Source: Entoloma clypeatum
Lineage: Eukaryota; Basidiomycota; Agaricomycetes; Agaricales; Entolomataceae
Direction: 5' to 3'
Assembly: GCA_963565915.1 (NCBI GenBank)
Contig: OY751490.1
Coordinates: 4,526,001 to 4,590,000, forward strand
DNA: 64,000 nucleotides
Both the position numbers and the translations under genes were made by a program. Below the pieces are notes generated by a model that worked only from the letters and a program-made list of their open reading frames with translations, searched no databases and was not told where the DNA came from. Below are positions 30,640-39,539 of this stretch, in pieces. The stretch's first letter is position 1. Each line of letters starts with the position of its first letter.

Positions 30640-31883
30640 GAACATTTCTTGCGGCGAATGACAAGTCAACAACTGTACTATAGTAACAAAACAAGTGACT
30701 GCATACTATAGCGTACACTGATACAAGTACAAGAGAACAAGTAACTAAACAGGTGGCCTGGGGAAACAAATGGGAGACTCCTAATTTCTAAACAGTCGGT
30801 GTTGTGGCTGGTCGTGAGTGTGTTCAACCACTGCCATGATGAGTTAAGTTGCTACGTCCGTACTTACCCGCTCAAAGCCTCTTCTCTATTGCCGTTGTTT
30901 CTGTATCATCAAACTTTTCCACATTTTCAGGTGAGTCCGGTGAGTCAGGCAACTGGGATAGTGACTGACCTTTATCACTTGGCGGAAAGCATCCCTTTGC
31001 CGATACCAGTGCAACGCTTGGAACACTGTGGCGGGGGTTGTTTCACGAGGCAGATTTTAGGGCAATTTTCAACATGAAGTTGGCAAAGGGCCCCCGACAG
31101 TGGAGAGATGAAAAAGATCAGGATATGGGAAAAGTGCATAGGGAGAGTGTTTGTTTTTGGACGCGAGGTGAAGAAACCTGAAGAGTTGTTTCTGGCAGAA
31201 GACGAATGCCTCGGACAGCATTCCTTTTAACGATACGGGGTCAATGGAGGGTCACTACATCCAATTAGGAAGAATCATGGGAGAAAGCTTGAGGGTCAGT
31301 CGGAATATGTTCGATAACCAGAGAGAACTTGATATTCTCAGAGTCTCACCTTCTTTGATTCTCGTTGTCACGAACCTACGGTGGTACGTGAAGTTCTTGA
31401 ACTTGGCGTAAGCCCATTCATTATCCACGGGGCCCGAGTGGGCATCGAGTACAAAAAATATCTGTATCATTGTGTGAACCCAACTTTAGTTCCGAGTTCG
31501 AGTTTACGAGGACTCGGTCTTTCCAGACCACCCCCGCCAAACTTTTCGGCCTCAATCTATTGTGACCATGGTGGGGATCTCCGGCTGACTTTGAACAGTG
31601 GTTTTGCAGATGACGAATGCCTTCGGCATTCCTTTAACATCTAATGACGATACCTGGATATATTCGATTGGAAAGAATCAAGCGAAAGAACTTGAAGGTC
31701 CGAAGTCGGAATACTGGTACATTCAATAACGAGAAAGAACTTGAAGGGTTGAGTTTCTCATGAGAGGCTTCCAATTCTCAGAGGCCGGTTCTTTGATTCT
31801 CGTTGTCACAGTGCTACGTGAACTTGGCGTGAACCCATTATCCACGGGGCTCGAGTCCGAGTCGGCACTGAGGACGAAGGATG
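30640..31883. repeat. Repeat R copy 2, left part (interrupted by Copia-1)
   Basis: Includes the minus-strand secreted-peptide ORF (30975-31139), its promoter, and a downstream segment present twice in partial form (31232-31640 and 31640-31883; both contain AGAATCA...GAACTTGA and TTTGATTCTCGTTGTCAC). Copia-1 splits the unit at 31883, and it resumes at 38624. Confidence 0.7.
30975..31139 (-). CDS. Small secreted cysteine-rich peptide, paralogue A
   Basis: 54 codons. The N-terminus MHFSHILIFFISPLSGALC is a probable signal peptide and is shared with paralogues B (39931) and C (58399). The mature part has five or six cysteines (NCPKICLV, QCSKRCTG). Upstream the three copies share CAACTCTTCA-GTTTCT and CAAACACTCT leader sequences, and downstream a GTNNGT that could be a donor followed by TTGCCTGACTCA. 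In this copy a second segment LPDSPDSPENVEKFDDTE is open after that point, so the true C-terminus may be spliced. No function is known; size and cysteine content recall effector-like secreted proteins of fungi. Confidence 0.45.
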   Translation of the reverse strand: MHFSHILIFFISPLSGALCQLHVENCPKICLVKQPPPQCSKRCTGIGKGMLSAK

Positions 31884-32226
31884 TAATGATGTAACCGATG
31901 TAGGCAGCCCAAAGGGCGCTCAAGACATATCGGTACGAAGGCATATGGAAGCTAGACTAACCTGGTTAAGAGACGTTAGTGGAATGAAGAAGCTAACTAG
32001 CTACAACGTCTCAGAGAACTGGGGTGTTCAAGAGTTAGGATTTTACCGTACTAAATACATGGGTATTTATACCAATCCAATATGCGCACGGACCATTGTA
32101 CAAACAATACATAAACAAGTCATGCGTCCGTGGTTATACCATAAACTCACATATATGGTAATAGTGACTTATAGTCACTTCTTGTGACAAGCACATGGTG
32201 CGACATATCTGGCGATATGTTCAACA
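31884..32226 (-). repeat. Copia-1 3' LTR
   Basis: 343 bp, in sense TGTTGAACATATC to CATCATTA. The ends are TG and TA rather than TG and CA; the placement is fixed by the GGATG duplication and by the primer site of the partner LTR. The polypurine tract GAGGGGGAG (32227-32235) abuts it and overlaps the pol stop codon. Confidence 0.88.
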
Positions 32227-32233
32227 CTCCCCC

Positions 32234-35200
32234 TCACTTAGAATCCCGGGTAGGTTTCATAAGTGGAGTATAAGGCTCTTTAAACTCTATTCGGAGTAGA
32301 GCGCGGAATTTCTCAAATTCCTGGCGACCAAGTGGCTTGGTAAACATATCAGCCGGATTCTCTGTTCCCGGAACGAACCGTGGTTCGATCAATCCATCTT
32401 GAACTCTATCGCGTATAGCAAAATGATGGATTGCCATATGTTTGGTTCTGCCTTCAGTGACTGGGTTTTGCGCATTGAAAATCGCGCCTTGGTTATCTAC
32501 ATGGAACGGCATTTTGGTAATGTCCTGTAGTCCAAGCTCTTTGAAGAGATGGGTAACCCATTCGCACTCCCGCGAACATTCACTGGCAGCAACCATTTCC
32601 GCCTCAGTGGACGAATGTGCCACTGTCTTTTGCTTGCGACTTTTCCAAAGAACAAGTCCTCCTGCAAGCTTAAGGAAATATCCCGATTGGGACTTTCTAT
32701 CAGATGGGTCTGACGCCCAGTCTGAATCTGTCCATGCTTCAAAGGAAGCTTTGGATCGACCATCATAGATTATAGAATAGTCTTGAGTACCGACAAGATA
32801 TCTGATAATCCGTAGAGCGTATTTCTCATGCTCTTTGGAAGGGTTTGCAGACATTTGTGACATTTTTGCAACTGCAAAGGCAATGTCCGGTCTCGTTCCA
32901 ATGGACAAGTACAATAATGATCCAATGATCATTTGGTACCTTGTTTTGAGTGTGGGATCCACCTCCCCCTCATTTGGTGCAGGGTAATAACCCTTTGGGA
33001 GTGGAGTGTCAGCAGCCTTTGCATTTTCTAAGCCAAAGCGCTTAATGATCTTCTTCAGGTATTCTGACTGATCAATTGTTACGATCTGCTTTTCTGAATC
33101 TTGTCGTATTCTCATACACAAGAATTCTTTGGCAATACCAAGATCACGACTCTCCCATTTATTTTTAAAGTCAGATTTTATCTTGCGAACAAGATCTGGG
33201 TTTGATCCCATGAACAGGCCGTCATCAACATAGATCAAAGCGATTATCAAATCACCTGATTGTTTGTTGTGGTAAACAAAGACACCTGAGTCAGTTCTAC
33301 ATCGAGTAAAACCTAGCTTCTCCATGGATGCATTGAGCGCGATCCACCACGCTCTCGCAGCCTGTTTTAGGCCATAGAGTGCTTTTAATAAACGGATGAC
33401 CTTCCGTTCTTGGCCTTTGACAACAAAGCCTTCGGGTTGATTCATATAGATTTCCTCATCGAGCTCTCCATAGAGAAAAGCTGATTTGACATCTACTCCT
33501 TCAATCACCCATCCTTCAAGCGCAGCTACGGCGAAGAGGATTCGGATAGTCTCGAAACGTATCACAGGTGAGAAGATCTCATCAAAATTGATACCCTCGA
33601 TCTGTGAGAAACCCTTGGCAACGAGTCGTGCCTTCTTTCGTCTGTCAGTCTTGACGTCGAATACCCATCGATTTCTGATGGTTTTACGACCTTTAGGCAG
33701 GTCAACCAACTTAAAGACATTGCGCTTCCGGAGGGCTTCTAATTCCTCACGGCATGCTGCTTTCCATTCAAGCTTTTCCTTTTCAGGTAGCTTATTTATG
33801 TCCTTCATTTGCCAAGACTTTGGGTCTTGTGGAATTTCGTCATATGCAGGGATTGCTTTAGATAGCAAGTGCGCAAGCATTTGTGACTGTCCTCCCCCTT
33901 CCCTAATATAGAGTAATTCCTCCATATCTATATCCGGATTCGGATTGGAATTGTTCTGATACATCTGAGGATCAGCGGAGCTAGTTGATGGAACAGCGCT
34001 AGATTGCTGGGGTCTGGTCTCCGATCGGGGATTATAGGCGTATCGCCGTGAATCCTCCTGAACGGTTCTGCTCCAATCACGTTGATTTTGATGCAAGGCC
34101 TCAGCTGGGTCATTCCCGTAAACATTTCCAGGACGCTGGGGTATAACCCGAGTACGACGAGGACGATCAGTCTGTGGACGATAATCGCCTGGTAAGGTAT
34201 GATCATCGTTTGGTGCATCTGTGCGCACACGTTTCCCTGGATTGCGAGTCCGGGGAACCCACTGCTGATTCTCAGCGGTGTCCTGTCTGTTTGTTCCATC
34301 AGAAGTCTGACTGGAACCTTCGGGAAGCTGACCAGTTTGGTCGCTATTTGTATCAGGGAGGTTATGATTGTCATCATGGGTTCCTGGATTAGATGGGTAA
34401 TGTGAACCGCCAGGACCATATGCATCATTGTCTTCCGAATGGAAATCGTCGGTTGGTAAAACAGACGGGCCATCATGTCCATTTGCATCATCGTTTCCCA
34501 TATCGTCTGATGTTGGATCATGGTATTGTGTTATCGAAGGTATTTTGTTCATTGTAGAACATTTTGGGAACAGCTGTTCATCAAACATTGCTGTGACACC
34601 TATGAAGACTACGTTGTTTGGGATTCGCATAAACCGGTAACCTTTAGTTCCAGTTTTAAATCCGATGAAGATCATCAGTTCGGATTTAGCGGTGGTAGAA
34701 CAAATTTCTTTTGGAAGAAAGACATAAGCACCACATCCAAAAACGTGTAGGTTTGACACATCAGGCTTTTCCTTTTTAAGGGACTCATACGGAGTAAGCC
34801 ATCCATGTCTTTTCAATGGAGTTCGGTTATACAAGTGAAGTGCATGTTCTACTGCAAATTGAATCCATATTTCGGGTAGGCAAGCATCATGCAACATAGC
34901 AAGTGCTTTATCCATTAAAGTTCTGTTGAAACGTTCTGCACGACCGTTTTGTTGTGGCTGGTGCGGCACAGTAACTTCACCCTGGATTCCCATCTCATGC
35001 ATATCTGCTTGGAAAGGGACAAACTCACCGCCGCCATCAAAACACCAAGTTTTAATTGTCGTATTGAATTGGTTTTTAACCATGGCATTAAAATCACGAA
35101 GTGCAGAGTGTGCATCGGATTTTAGTCTCAATAAAGAGATCCAGGCGTGTGACGTGTAGTCATCAACAAAGCTGATATAATAATTATATTTGCCATAAGT

Positions 35201-37417
35201 CGCCTTCTTGAATTGCTTTAAATCCGAATGGATTAGCTCAAGAGGTGCTTTAGCGCGTGTCTGAGATGGTGGGAAAGATTTTGAAGGCATCTTTCCAAGA
35301 GCGCATCCTTTGCAGGGTCGCTCAGTGGACGGTTTGTCCACTCCATTGAAACCTTTGACATGTTTAGAAGCATGTCGTAGTACTTCATGTGAAGGGTGTC
35401 CGAATCGCTTGTGCCAGGTGTCATAATCAACAGATTGTGAGACACTAAGACTAACCAAGTGTATTCGTTCCTCTTTAATGATCGTGGCATTTAGCCAATA
35501 AATCGATTCATTTGCCTTATGAGGATAACACATAAACAAAGGAAGACCTGAATTGGTCTTTAGCGCGATCGAACCAAATCGTCCGCTAATTTCATTTCCT
35601 TGTTTAAGAATCTCGCCTACAGATAAAAGACGAACGTCTAAATCTGGTATATAATAAACGGGTGATAGACGAGTTATTTTGTTTTGTTTTCTCCCGTTTT
35701 TCTTGATGGTGTGATTAATCAACACCGTTCCTTGTCCAAGGATCTGAATAGTGTGACCTTTCTGTGCAATTTGCACAGATTGACGATCTTTTAGTGGGGT
35801 ATACTCAATGAAATCATTGATATCATAAGTAAAGTGCAATGATGCACCTGAATCAAGAATCCAATTGGATTGATTCTGTTTCTTACATTCAGCACAATTC
35901 ACATAATGAGAATTTATTTGCGCTATAAGCGCGTGTACAGCAGGTGATAAAAATACATTGGACCGCCGTCCATTCACTCGTCTCCAAAGAGGCTTCTGTG
36001 AAGTATTTGTTAACTGCATTGTACGTGCTTTTGAATGTGAAACATACCCCATGTCGTCGTTGTTTCCATCACCACGGGAAACTTCATACTCCATATAGTC
36101 GTTGATGTATCCTTCATCGTAATAGCCCCTTATGGTGGGGGCTATGTCTTCTGTCTCCATCTCATCGGCCCAGCTGATTCTACTCGGTGTTTCTTTGAAA
36201 ACCGGAATGCGGTGATTCCGGGGGTCCATTGTCGGAGGCGCTGAGAGCGGCCTTGACGTTGCAGCTTCATTACGTTGAAGCGCAGGGACCTCGACGAGGC
36301 GAGTTAGATTCTGAGCTGTTGGAGGGACACCAATGCTGTTAGCCAGTGTGCGCGCTCCATCCAGGTCCGTGAAAGGGCCTGGGCCAGGAATATTACCGAT
36401 CGCAAGCGATTGGTTGTTCCTTATCCTCCAGTCGGTGGATGATGAGGGGTGCGGAGTGAAGATAGACCCATTTCCGTAAATGACCGTGTTGGGTAAGGTC
36501 TGGATTGGGAGCGGCCCATCAGGGGCGCTATCCATGGCAGAGGAGGCAAAATGCGCCTTCTCTTTACCTTTCCAGGGTCCTTTGCCCTTGGTCTTCCCGG
36601 CAGAAGTTCCATGTCCCTTGCCTTTCCAGGGCTTGGAGTGCTGATGCGAATGCTGCTGGTTAGCAGCTGGTCCTTCCGAAGATCCCTGAGAGGGTCCAGT
36701 GCGAGGCTGGTACTTTGGGGGATTGGGACGAGCACGTTTCACCGCAGAAATCTTGTTCGCGTGAGCGCTTCCTTGGGACTGTGGAGCGTGCGGGTTTTTA
36801 CGGAAGTATTCCGAGCGTACTTGCTCGATTACCTTCCCGATTTCGAGTACTGTGGACTGATTGCCGCCAGGCGCCACATAGTGCACCGCATCAAAGAGGA
36901 TGCTGTGTACTAGACCATCATAGCCTTGAGGCAGTCCATTCAGGATCATCATGATCCGGACGAACTTGGGGATGTCTATATGGTTGTGCTCGAGTCGTTG
37001 GAAGAGGGTCTGCATCTTATCGATGCCAGATAAAGGATCGGCAGGAGAAAGAGAGGTGCGGAGGAGTTGCTGAAAATCAGCAAAGACGGTGGACGGGCCG
37101 ACCGTGGACAGTTTAGTGGCGATCAGGTCCCACATCTCCTTGGAGGTTTTAGCTCCCTTGATGTGATGGACGAGCGAGTCCGAAATGGACATCTGGATTA
37201 GGCCTTGGGCCTGATCGTCCTGCTCATGCCAAGTGTTTAACTTGTCTTGGAAATCTGTCTCTTTAGGGTCAGCCGGGATCTTTTTATCGCCGGTGACGAT
37301 CCTCCACACTTTAGCTGCCTTTAAGTAGGCGCTCATCTTCTCCTGATAGATGGAGAAGTTGGTGGTGGTGAGCTTGGGAACGGAGGAAGCAAGGTCGAGT
37401 TTTGAGTTTGAAGACAT
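32234..37417 (-). CDS. Copia-1 Gag-Pol polyprotein
   Basis: About 1,727 codons from ATG 37417 (MSSNSKLDLASS), chosen because it follows an apparent splice acceptor (TTTCACAG at 37425) and matches the usual Copia Gag start; an upstream in-frame ATG at 37450 also exists. Gag: SIYQEKMSAYLKAAKVWRIV, a UBN2-like region. Protease: WILDSGASLHF. Integrase: HKRFGHPSH...CKGCALGK zinc finger, then HSDLK, FDGGGEF and NGRAERFNRTL carrying the D, D and E. RT: GVDVKSAFLYGELDEEIYM and YVDD. RNase H: WTDSDWASDPSDRKS and SSTEAEMVAASE. Stop at 32234-32236, eight bases from the 3' LTR. No frameshift or stop: a single continuous frame, as is common in Copia elements. Confidence 0.94.
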   Translation of the reverse strand: MSSNSKLDLASSVPKLTTTNFSIYQEKMSAYLKAAKVWRIVTGDKKIPADPKETDFQDKLNTWHEQDDQAQGLIQMSISDSLVHHIKGAKTSKEMWDLIATKLSTVGPSTVFADFQQLLRTSLSPADPLSGIDKMQTLFQRLEHNHIDIPKFVRIMMILNGLPQGYDGLVHSILFDAVHYVAPGGNQSTVLEIGKVIEQVRSEYFRKNPHAPQSQGSAHANKISAVKRARPNPPKYQPRTGPSQGSSEGPAANQQHSHQHSKPWKGKGHGTSAGKTKGKGPWKGKEKAHFASSAMDSAPDGPLPIQTLPNTVIYGNGSIFTPHPSSSTDWRIRNNQSLAIGNIPGPGPFTDLDGARTLANSIGVPPTAQNLTRLVEVPALQRNEAATSRPLSAPPTMDPRNHRIPVFKETPSRISWADEMETEDIAPTIRGYYDEGYINDYMEYEVSRGDGNNDDMGYVSHSKARTMQLTNTSQKPLWRRVNGRRSNVFLSPAVHALIAQINSHYVNCAECKKQNQSNWILDSGASLHFTYDINDFIEYTPLKDRQSVQIAQKGHTIQILGQGTVLINHTIKKNGRKQNKITRLSPVYYIPDLDVRLLSVGEILKQGNEISGRFGSIALKTNSGLPLFMCYPHKANESIYWLNATIIKEERIHLVSLSVSQSVDYDTWHKRFGHPSHEVLRHASKHVKGFNGVDKPSTERPCKGCALGKMPSKSFPPSQTRAKAPLELIHSDLKQFKKATYGKYNYYISFVDDYTSHAWISLLRLKSDAHSALRDFNAMVKNQFNTTIKTWCFDGGGEFVPFQADMHEMGIQGEVTVPHQPQQNGRAERFNRTLMDKALAMLHDACLPEIWIQFAVEHALHLYNRTPLKRHGWLTPYESLKKEKPDVSNLHVFGCGAYVFLPKEICSTTAKSELMIFIGFKTGTKGYRFMRIPNNVVFIGVTAMFDEQLFPKCSTMNKIPSITQYHDPTSDDMGNDDANGHDGPSVLPTDDFHSEDNDAYGPGGSHYPSNPGTHDDNHNLPDTNSDQTGQLPEGSSQTSDGTNRQDTAENQQWVPRTRNPGKRVRTDAPNDDHTLPGDYRPQTDRPRRTRVIPQRPGNVYGNDPAEALHQNQRDWSRTVQEDSRRYAYNPRSETRPQQSSAVPSTSSADPQMYQNNSNPNPDIDMEELLYIREGGGQSQMLAHLLSKAIPAYDEIPQDPKSWQMKDINKLPEKEKLEWKAACREELEALRKRNVFKLVDLPKGRKTIRNRWVFDVKTDRRKKARLVAKGFSQIEGINFDEIFSPVIRFETIRILFAVAALEGWVIEGVDVKSAFLYGELDEEIYMNQPEGFVVKGQERKVIRLLKALYGLKQAARAWWIALNASMEKLGFTRCRTDSGVFVYHNKQSGDLIIALIYVDDGLFMGSNPDLVRKIKSDFKNKWESRDLGIAKEFLCMRIRQDSEKQIVTIDQSEYLKKIIKRFGLENAKAADTPLPKGYYPAPNEGEVDPTLKTRYQMIIGSLLYLSIGTRPDIAFAVAKMSQMSANPSKEHEKYALRIIRYLVGTQDYSIIYDGRSKASFEAWTDSDWASDPSDRKSQSGYFLKLAGGLVLWKSRKQKTVAHSSTEAEMVAASECSRECEWVTHLFKELGLQDITKMPFHVDNQGAIFNAQNPVTEGRTKHMAIHHFAIRDRVQDGLIEPRFVPGTENPADMFTKPLGRQEFEKFRALLRIEFKEPYTPLMKPTRDSK

Positions 37418-37471
37418 GATGATGCTGTGAAACATAAATAGAATCAGCATATGAAATATCGAAAAAGCGCA

Positions 37472-38341
37472 TCAGAAAATAAATAGACGAGCTGCCTTGT
37501 CGATCATCATTCTTCGTTCTCTGTTTGGTCTAGGTAGCATATGGAATGCCATCACTAGTTCTACCCAATCGTCATGTGCGCCCTGAGTGCTGTGTTGCCC
37601 ACAGGTGCAAGATCCTCCCTGAATAGGGAGCATGACTTCATTCGCTCTGTTCGCCGCCTCAATTAAGGGGTCATTATCCGGCAACCGAATTTGTCGGGCC
37701 GGAGGCGAAAGAGGAGGTGCACCGTGTGCTTCAGGGATGGTCCCATCATCAACATACACGGGCGGAGGATCCGTGGGATCTCCATCTTGGGTAGGTACCG
37801 CAACAGGTACCTCAGTACGGCGATTACGCCGTCTTCGGTTTTGAACTCGAGTCCTGGCTGATCCTGCATCACATGTAATACACGAGTAGTCAAAGGTGGT
37901 GTTGTCTATGCAATGCCTTGGGCAATGCTGACTGTCAACAACAAGTTGTCGACACACCCCGCATCGTGCAACGATGCGTCCATTGTCATCAAGACCTGAA
38001 GGGACTGAGCCCTGTGCCGTTGGCACCATATGGACTTGCTCTCGTGATACGATCATTGTAACAGGGATTCTCTCAAGCAATCGATCAAGAATGGCCCACT
38101 GAAAGGTACATTCAATATCTCGAATGCTGCAAGGTTCACCGTCGAGGGAACCGTCGAGCTTGATGTATTCGATGCTGAGGAAACCAGTCTCCAGGCTAGC
38201 ATACAAAGCGGATGCTGCCAATAGTAGCGCAAAAGCTAAGATGCTTAGAGCATGCGGCGCTAGGGCCGGGGCCCATAACCTAATGATGTAACCGATGTAG
38301 GCAGCCCAAAGGGCGCTCAAGACATATCGGTACGAAGGCAT
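37472..38341 (-). CDS. Copia-1 leader ORF, 289 aa, TM plus Cys/His cluster
   Basis: Opens with ATG 38341 inside the 5' LTR (MPSYRYVLSALWAAYIGYII), reads through the primer site and fills almost the whole leader, ending TGA at 37472, 55 nt before gag. A hydrophobic stretch ALSILAFALLLAASALYA (residues about 32-50) is a likely membrane helix. A cluster CGVC-x8-HC-x3-C-x6-DYSC-x2-C (residues about 130-165) resembles, in spacing, the cysteine-rich domain of DHHC palmitoyltransferases, but the catalytic DHHC would read DYSC. A basic run NRRRRNRRTE and a CTCGQHS motif follow. By rough chance (61/64 per codon) such an ORF is about one in a million. Family assignment is speculative. It may be a captured host gene. 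Confidence 0.6.
   Translation of the reverse strand: MPSYRYVLSALWAAYIGYIIRLWAPALAPHALSILAFALLLAASALYASLETGFLSIEYIKLDGSLDGEPCSIRDIECTFQWAILDRLLERIPVTMIVSREQVHMVPTAQGSVPSGLDDNGRIVARCGVCRQLVVDSQHCPRHCIDNTTFDYSCITCDAGSARTRVQNRRRRNRRTEVPVAVPTQDGDPTDPPPVYVDDGTIPEAHGAPPLSPPARQIRLPDNDPLIEAANRANEVMLPIQGGSCTCGQHSTQGAHDDWVELVMAFHMLPRPNRERRMMIDKAARLFIF
38269..38280 (-). promoter_or_regulatory. Copia-1 primer binding site (initiator tRNA-Met anticodon-arm type)
   Basis: In sense, GGTTATGGGCCC directly follows the LTR. Its complement GGGCCCATAACC has the form of an anticodon arm with CAU in the loop; yeast initiator tRNA-Met reads GGGCTCATAACCC there. Priming by a half-tRNA fragment is known for Drosophila copia and yeast Ty5. 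The identical site occurs in Copia-2. Confidence 0.65.
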
Positions 38342-38623
38342 ATGGAAGCTAGACTAACCTGGTTAAGAGACGTTAGTGGAATGAAGAAGCTAACTAGCTA
38401 CAACGTCTCAGAGAACTGGGGTGTTCAAGAGTTAGGATTTTACCGTACTAAATACATGGGTATTTATACCAATCCAATATGCGCACGGACCATTGTACAA
38501 ACAATACATAAACAAGTCATGCGTCCGTGGTTATACCATAAACTCACATATATGGTAATAGTGACTTATAGTCACTTCTTGTGACAAGCACATGGTGCGA
38601 CATATCTGGTGATATGTTCAACA
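38281..38623 (-). repeat. Copia-1 5' LTR
   Basis: 343 bp, differing from the 3' LTR at one position. Contains TATAAATA-like GGTATAAATACCC in sense (about 38463-38455) and, downstream of it, the ATG of the leader ORF (38341). Confidence 0.9.
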
Positions 38624-39058
38624 GGATGTGAAGCCCAACTTTACGCAGTATTACCTGGAAAAAAAAAGGGGCAATTTACGAGCTTTCCATGTCAGTCTAT
38701 TGGAATTTTCGTGAGACCGGGTGTGGTGAACACTCACACTATGACCCCCGACCTACCAATGGTGTTTTTCCATTCCACTTCTCTTGTGGCCAAACCGGTG
38801 GCCTGCCGGTGCATGCGATCGACCGCGGCACAAGGTACGTCCGAGTACCGAATACTTAGTAACCACTCTTTGGGAATCTTTGAGAGGCATCACCTTCCTC
38901 TTGCAAGAGACTTGAAGCGTTTCGGGCTTGAAAGCCGAGGACTCCACCGAAACGACAATCGCACAATTCCAACGAAGAACAGCACTGCTTTTCAACTTGA
39001 GGCTCCACAGGGCATCGAATTGTATCTGACGACAAGCGGCTGGATGTCGTATTTTTTT
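38624..39058. repeat. Repeat R copy 2, right part
   Basis: Continues the unit broken by Copia-1: GTGAAGCCCAACTTTACGCAG matches GTGAAACCCAACTTTACGCAG of copy 1 near 29200, and CTCTTGTGGCCAAACCGG and CTTCCTCTTGCAAGAGACTT recur. Confidence 0.8.
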
Positions 39059-39099
39059 TTCTTTCCGAGGCATGAAACTCACCAGTGCGATGGCGGAAA

Positions 39100-39330
39100 G
39101 CATGAACAGCGATCTTGCTCGTATTGACCTTCTGCTCAATCATGACGTGATACGACATCTTCACGTGTCACAATGGTCCACAGACCACCATGACCACCCC
39201 TTCTCGCGTCCTCATTGTCGGCGACGGGGCAACAGGGATGTCCGCCGCTTATGCTTTCGCTCAGCACCCCGAACGTCTCGACGTCAAGCTCTACGAACGT
39301 TCTTCCCATCGCGAAGTCCCACTCGAATTT
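39100..39330 (+). pseudogene. Truncated inverted copy of the flavin oxidoreductase 5' end
   Basis: ATG 39190 begins MTTPSRVLIVGDGATGMSAA and runs to YERSSHREV, after which homology stops. The gene at 42505-44904 (opposite strand) has the same promoter (TGACGTGATACGACATCTTCACG) and N-terminus (MSTPSRVLIVGGGATGMSAA). The nucleotide-binding GxGxxG here reads GDGATG, the second glycine being Asp. Only about 140 nt of coding sequence is present, so it cannot make an enzyme. Confidence 0.8.
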
Positions 39331-39539
39331 GTAATATACCTTGGCGGTTCAAAGAAGAAGAATTCTCGTTGAATCAACTCACCAGAACGCAGGCCATGGT
39401 CACGGTGATGTCTAATGCGGATGGGACCTTGGACTATGTATGAGGAAGGGAACAACAGGCTTACCGCTGAGCCACGATTGTCGGCTCTGACTTATATGAC
39501 CTGACTGATGTGGCAACCTGAAGGCTTCTGGGGTCAGTT

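Larger units (their letters stand above)
31884..38623 (-). mobile_element. Copia-1: apparently intact Ty1/Copia element with an extra leader ORF
   Basis: Two 343-bp LTRs (31884-32226 and 38281-38623) flank one uninterrupted Gag-Pol ORF. Target duplication GGATG at 31879-31883 and 38624-38628. I see a single difference between the LTRs (CTGGCGATA versus CTGGTGATA), so insertion is very recent. The domain order protease-integrase-RT-RNase H is Copia-type. It landed inside a repeat R copy. Between the 5' LTR and gag lies an ORF of 289 codons, unusual for Copia elements. Confidence 0.94.

Noticed and set aside
13109..31883. Shared target duplication GGATG at the solo LTR and at Copia-1
   Set aside because: Different element families and different surrounding sequence; a coincidence of a 5-mer rather than a common target motif.
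31723..31944. 73-codon frame beginning with the same MPSYRYVLS start as the leader ORF
   Set aside because: It is the copy of the leader ORF start in the 3' LTR reading out into flanking repeat R; not a separate gene.
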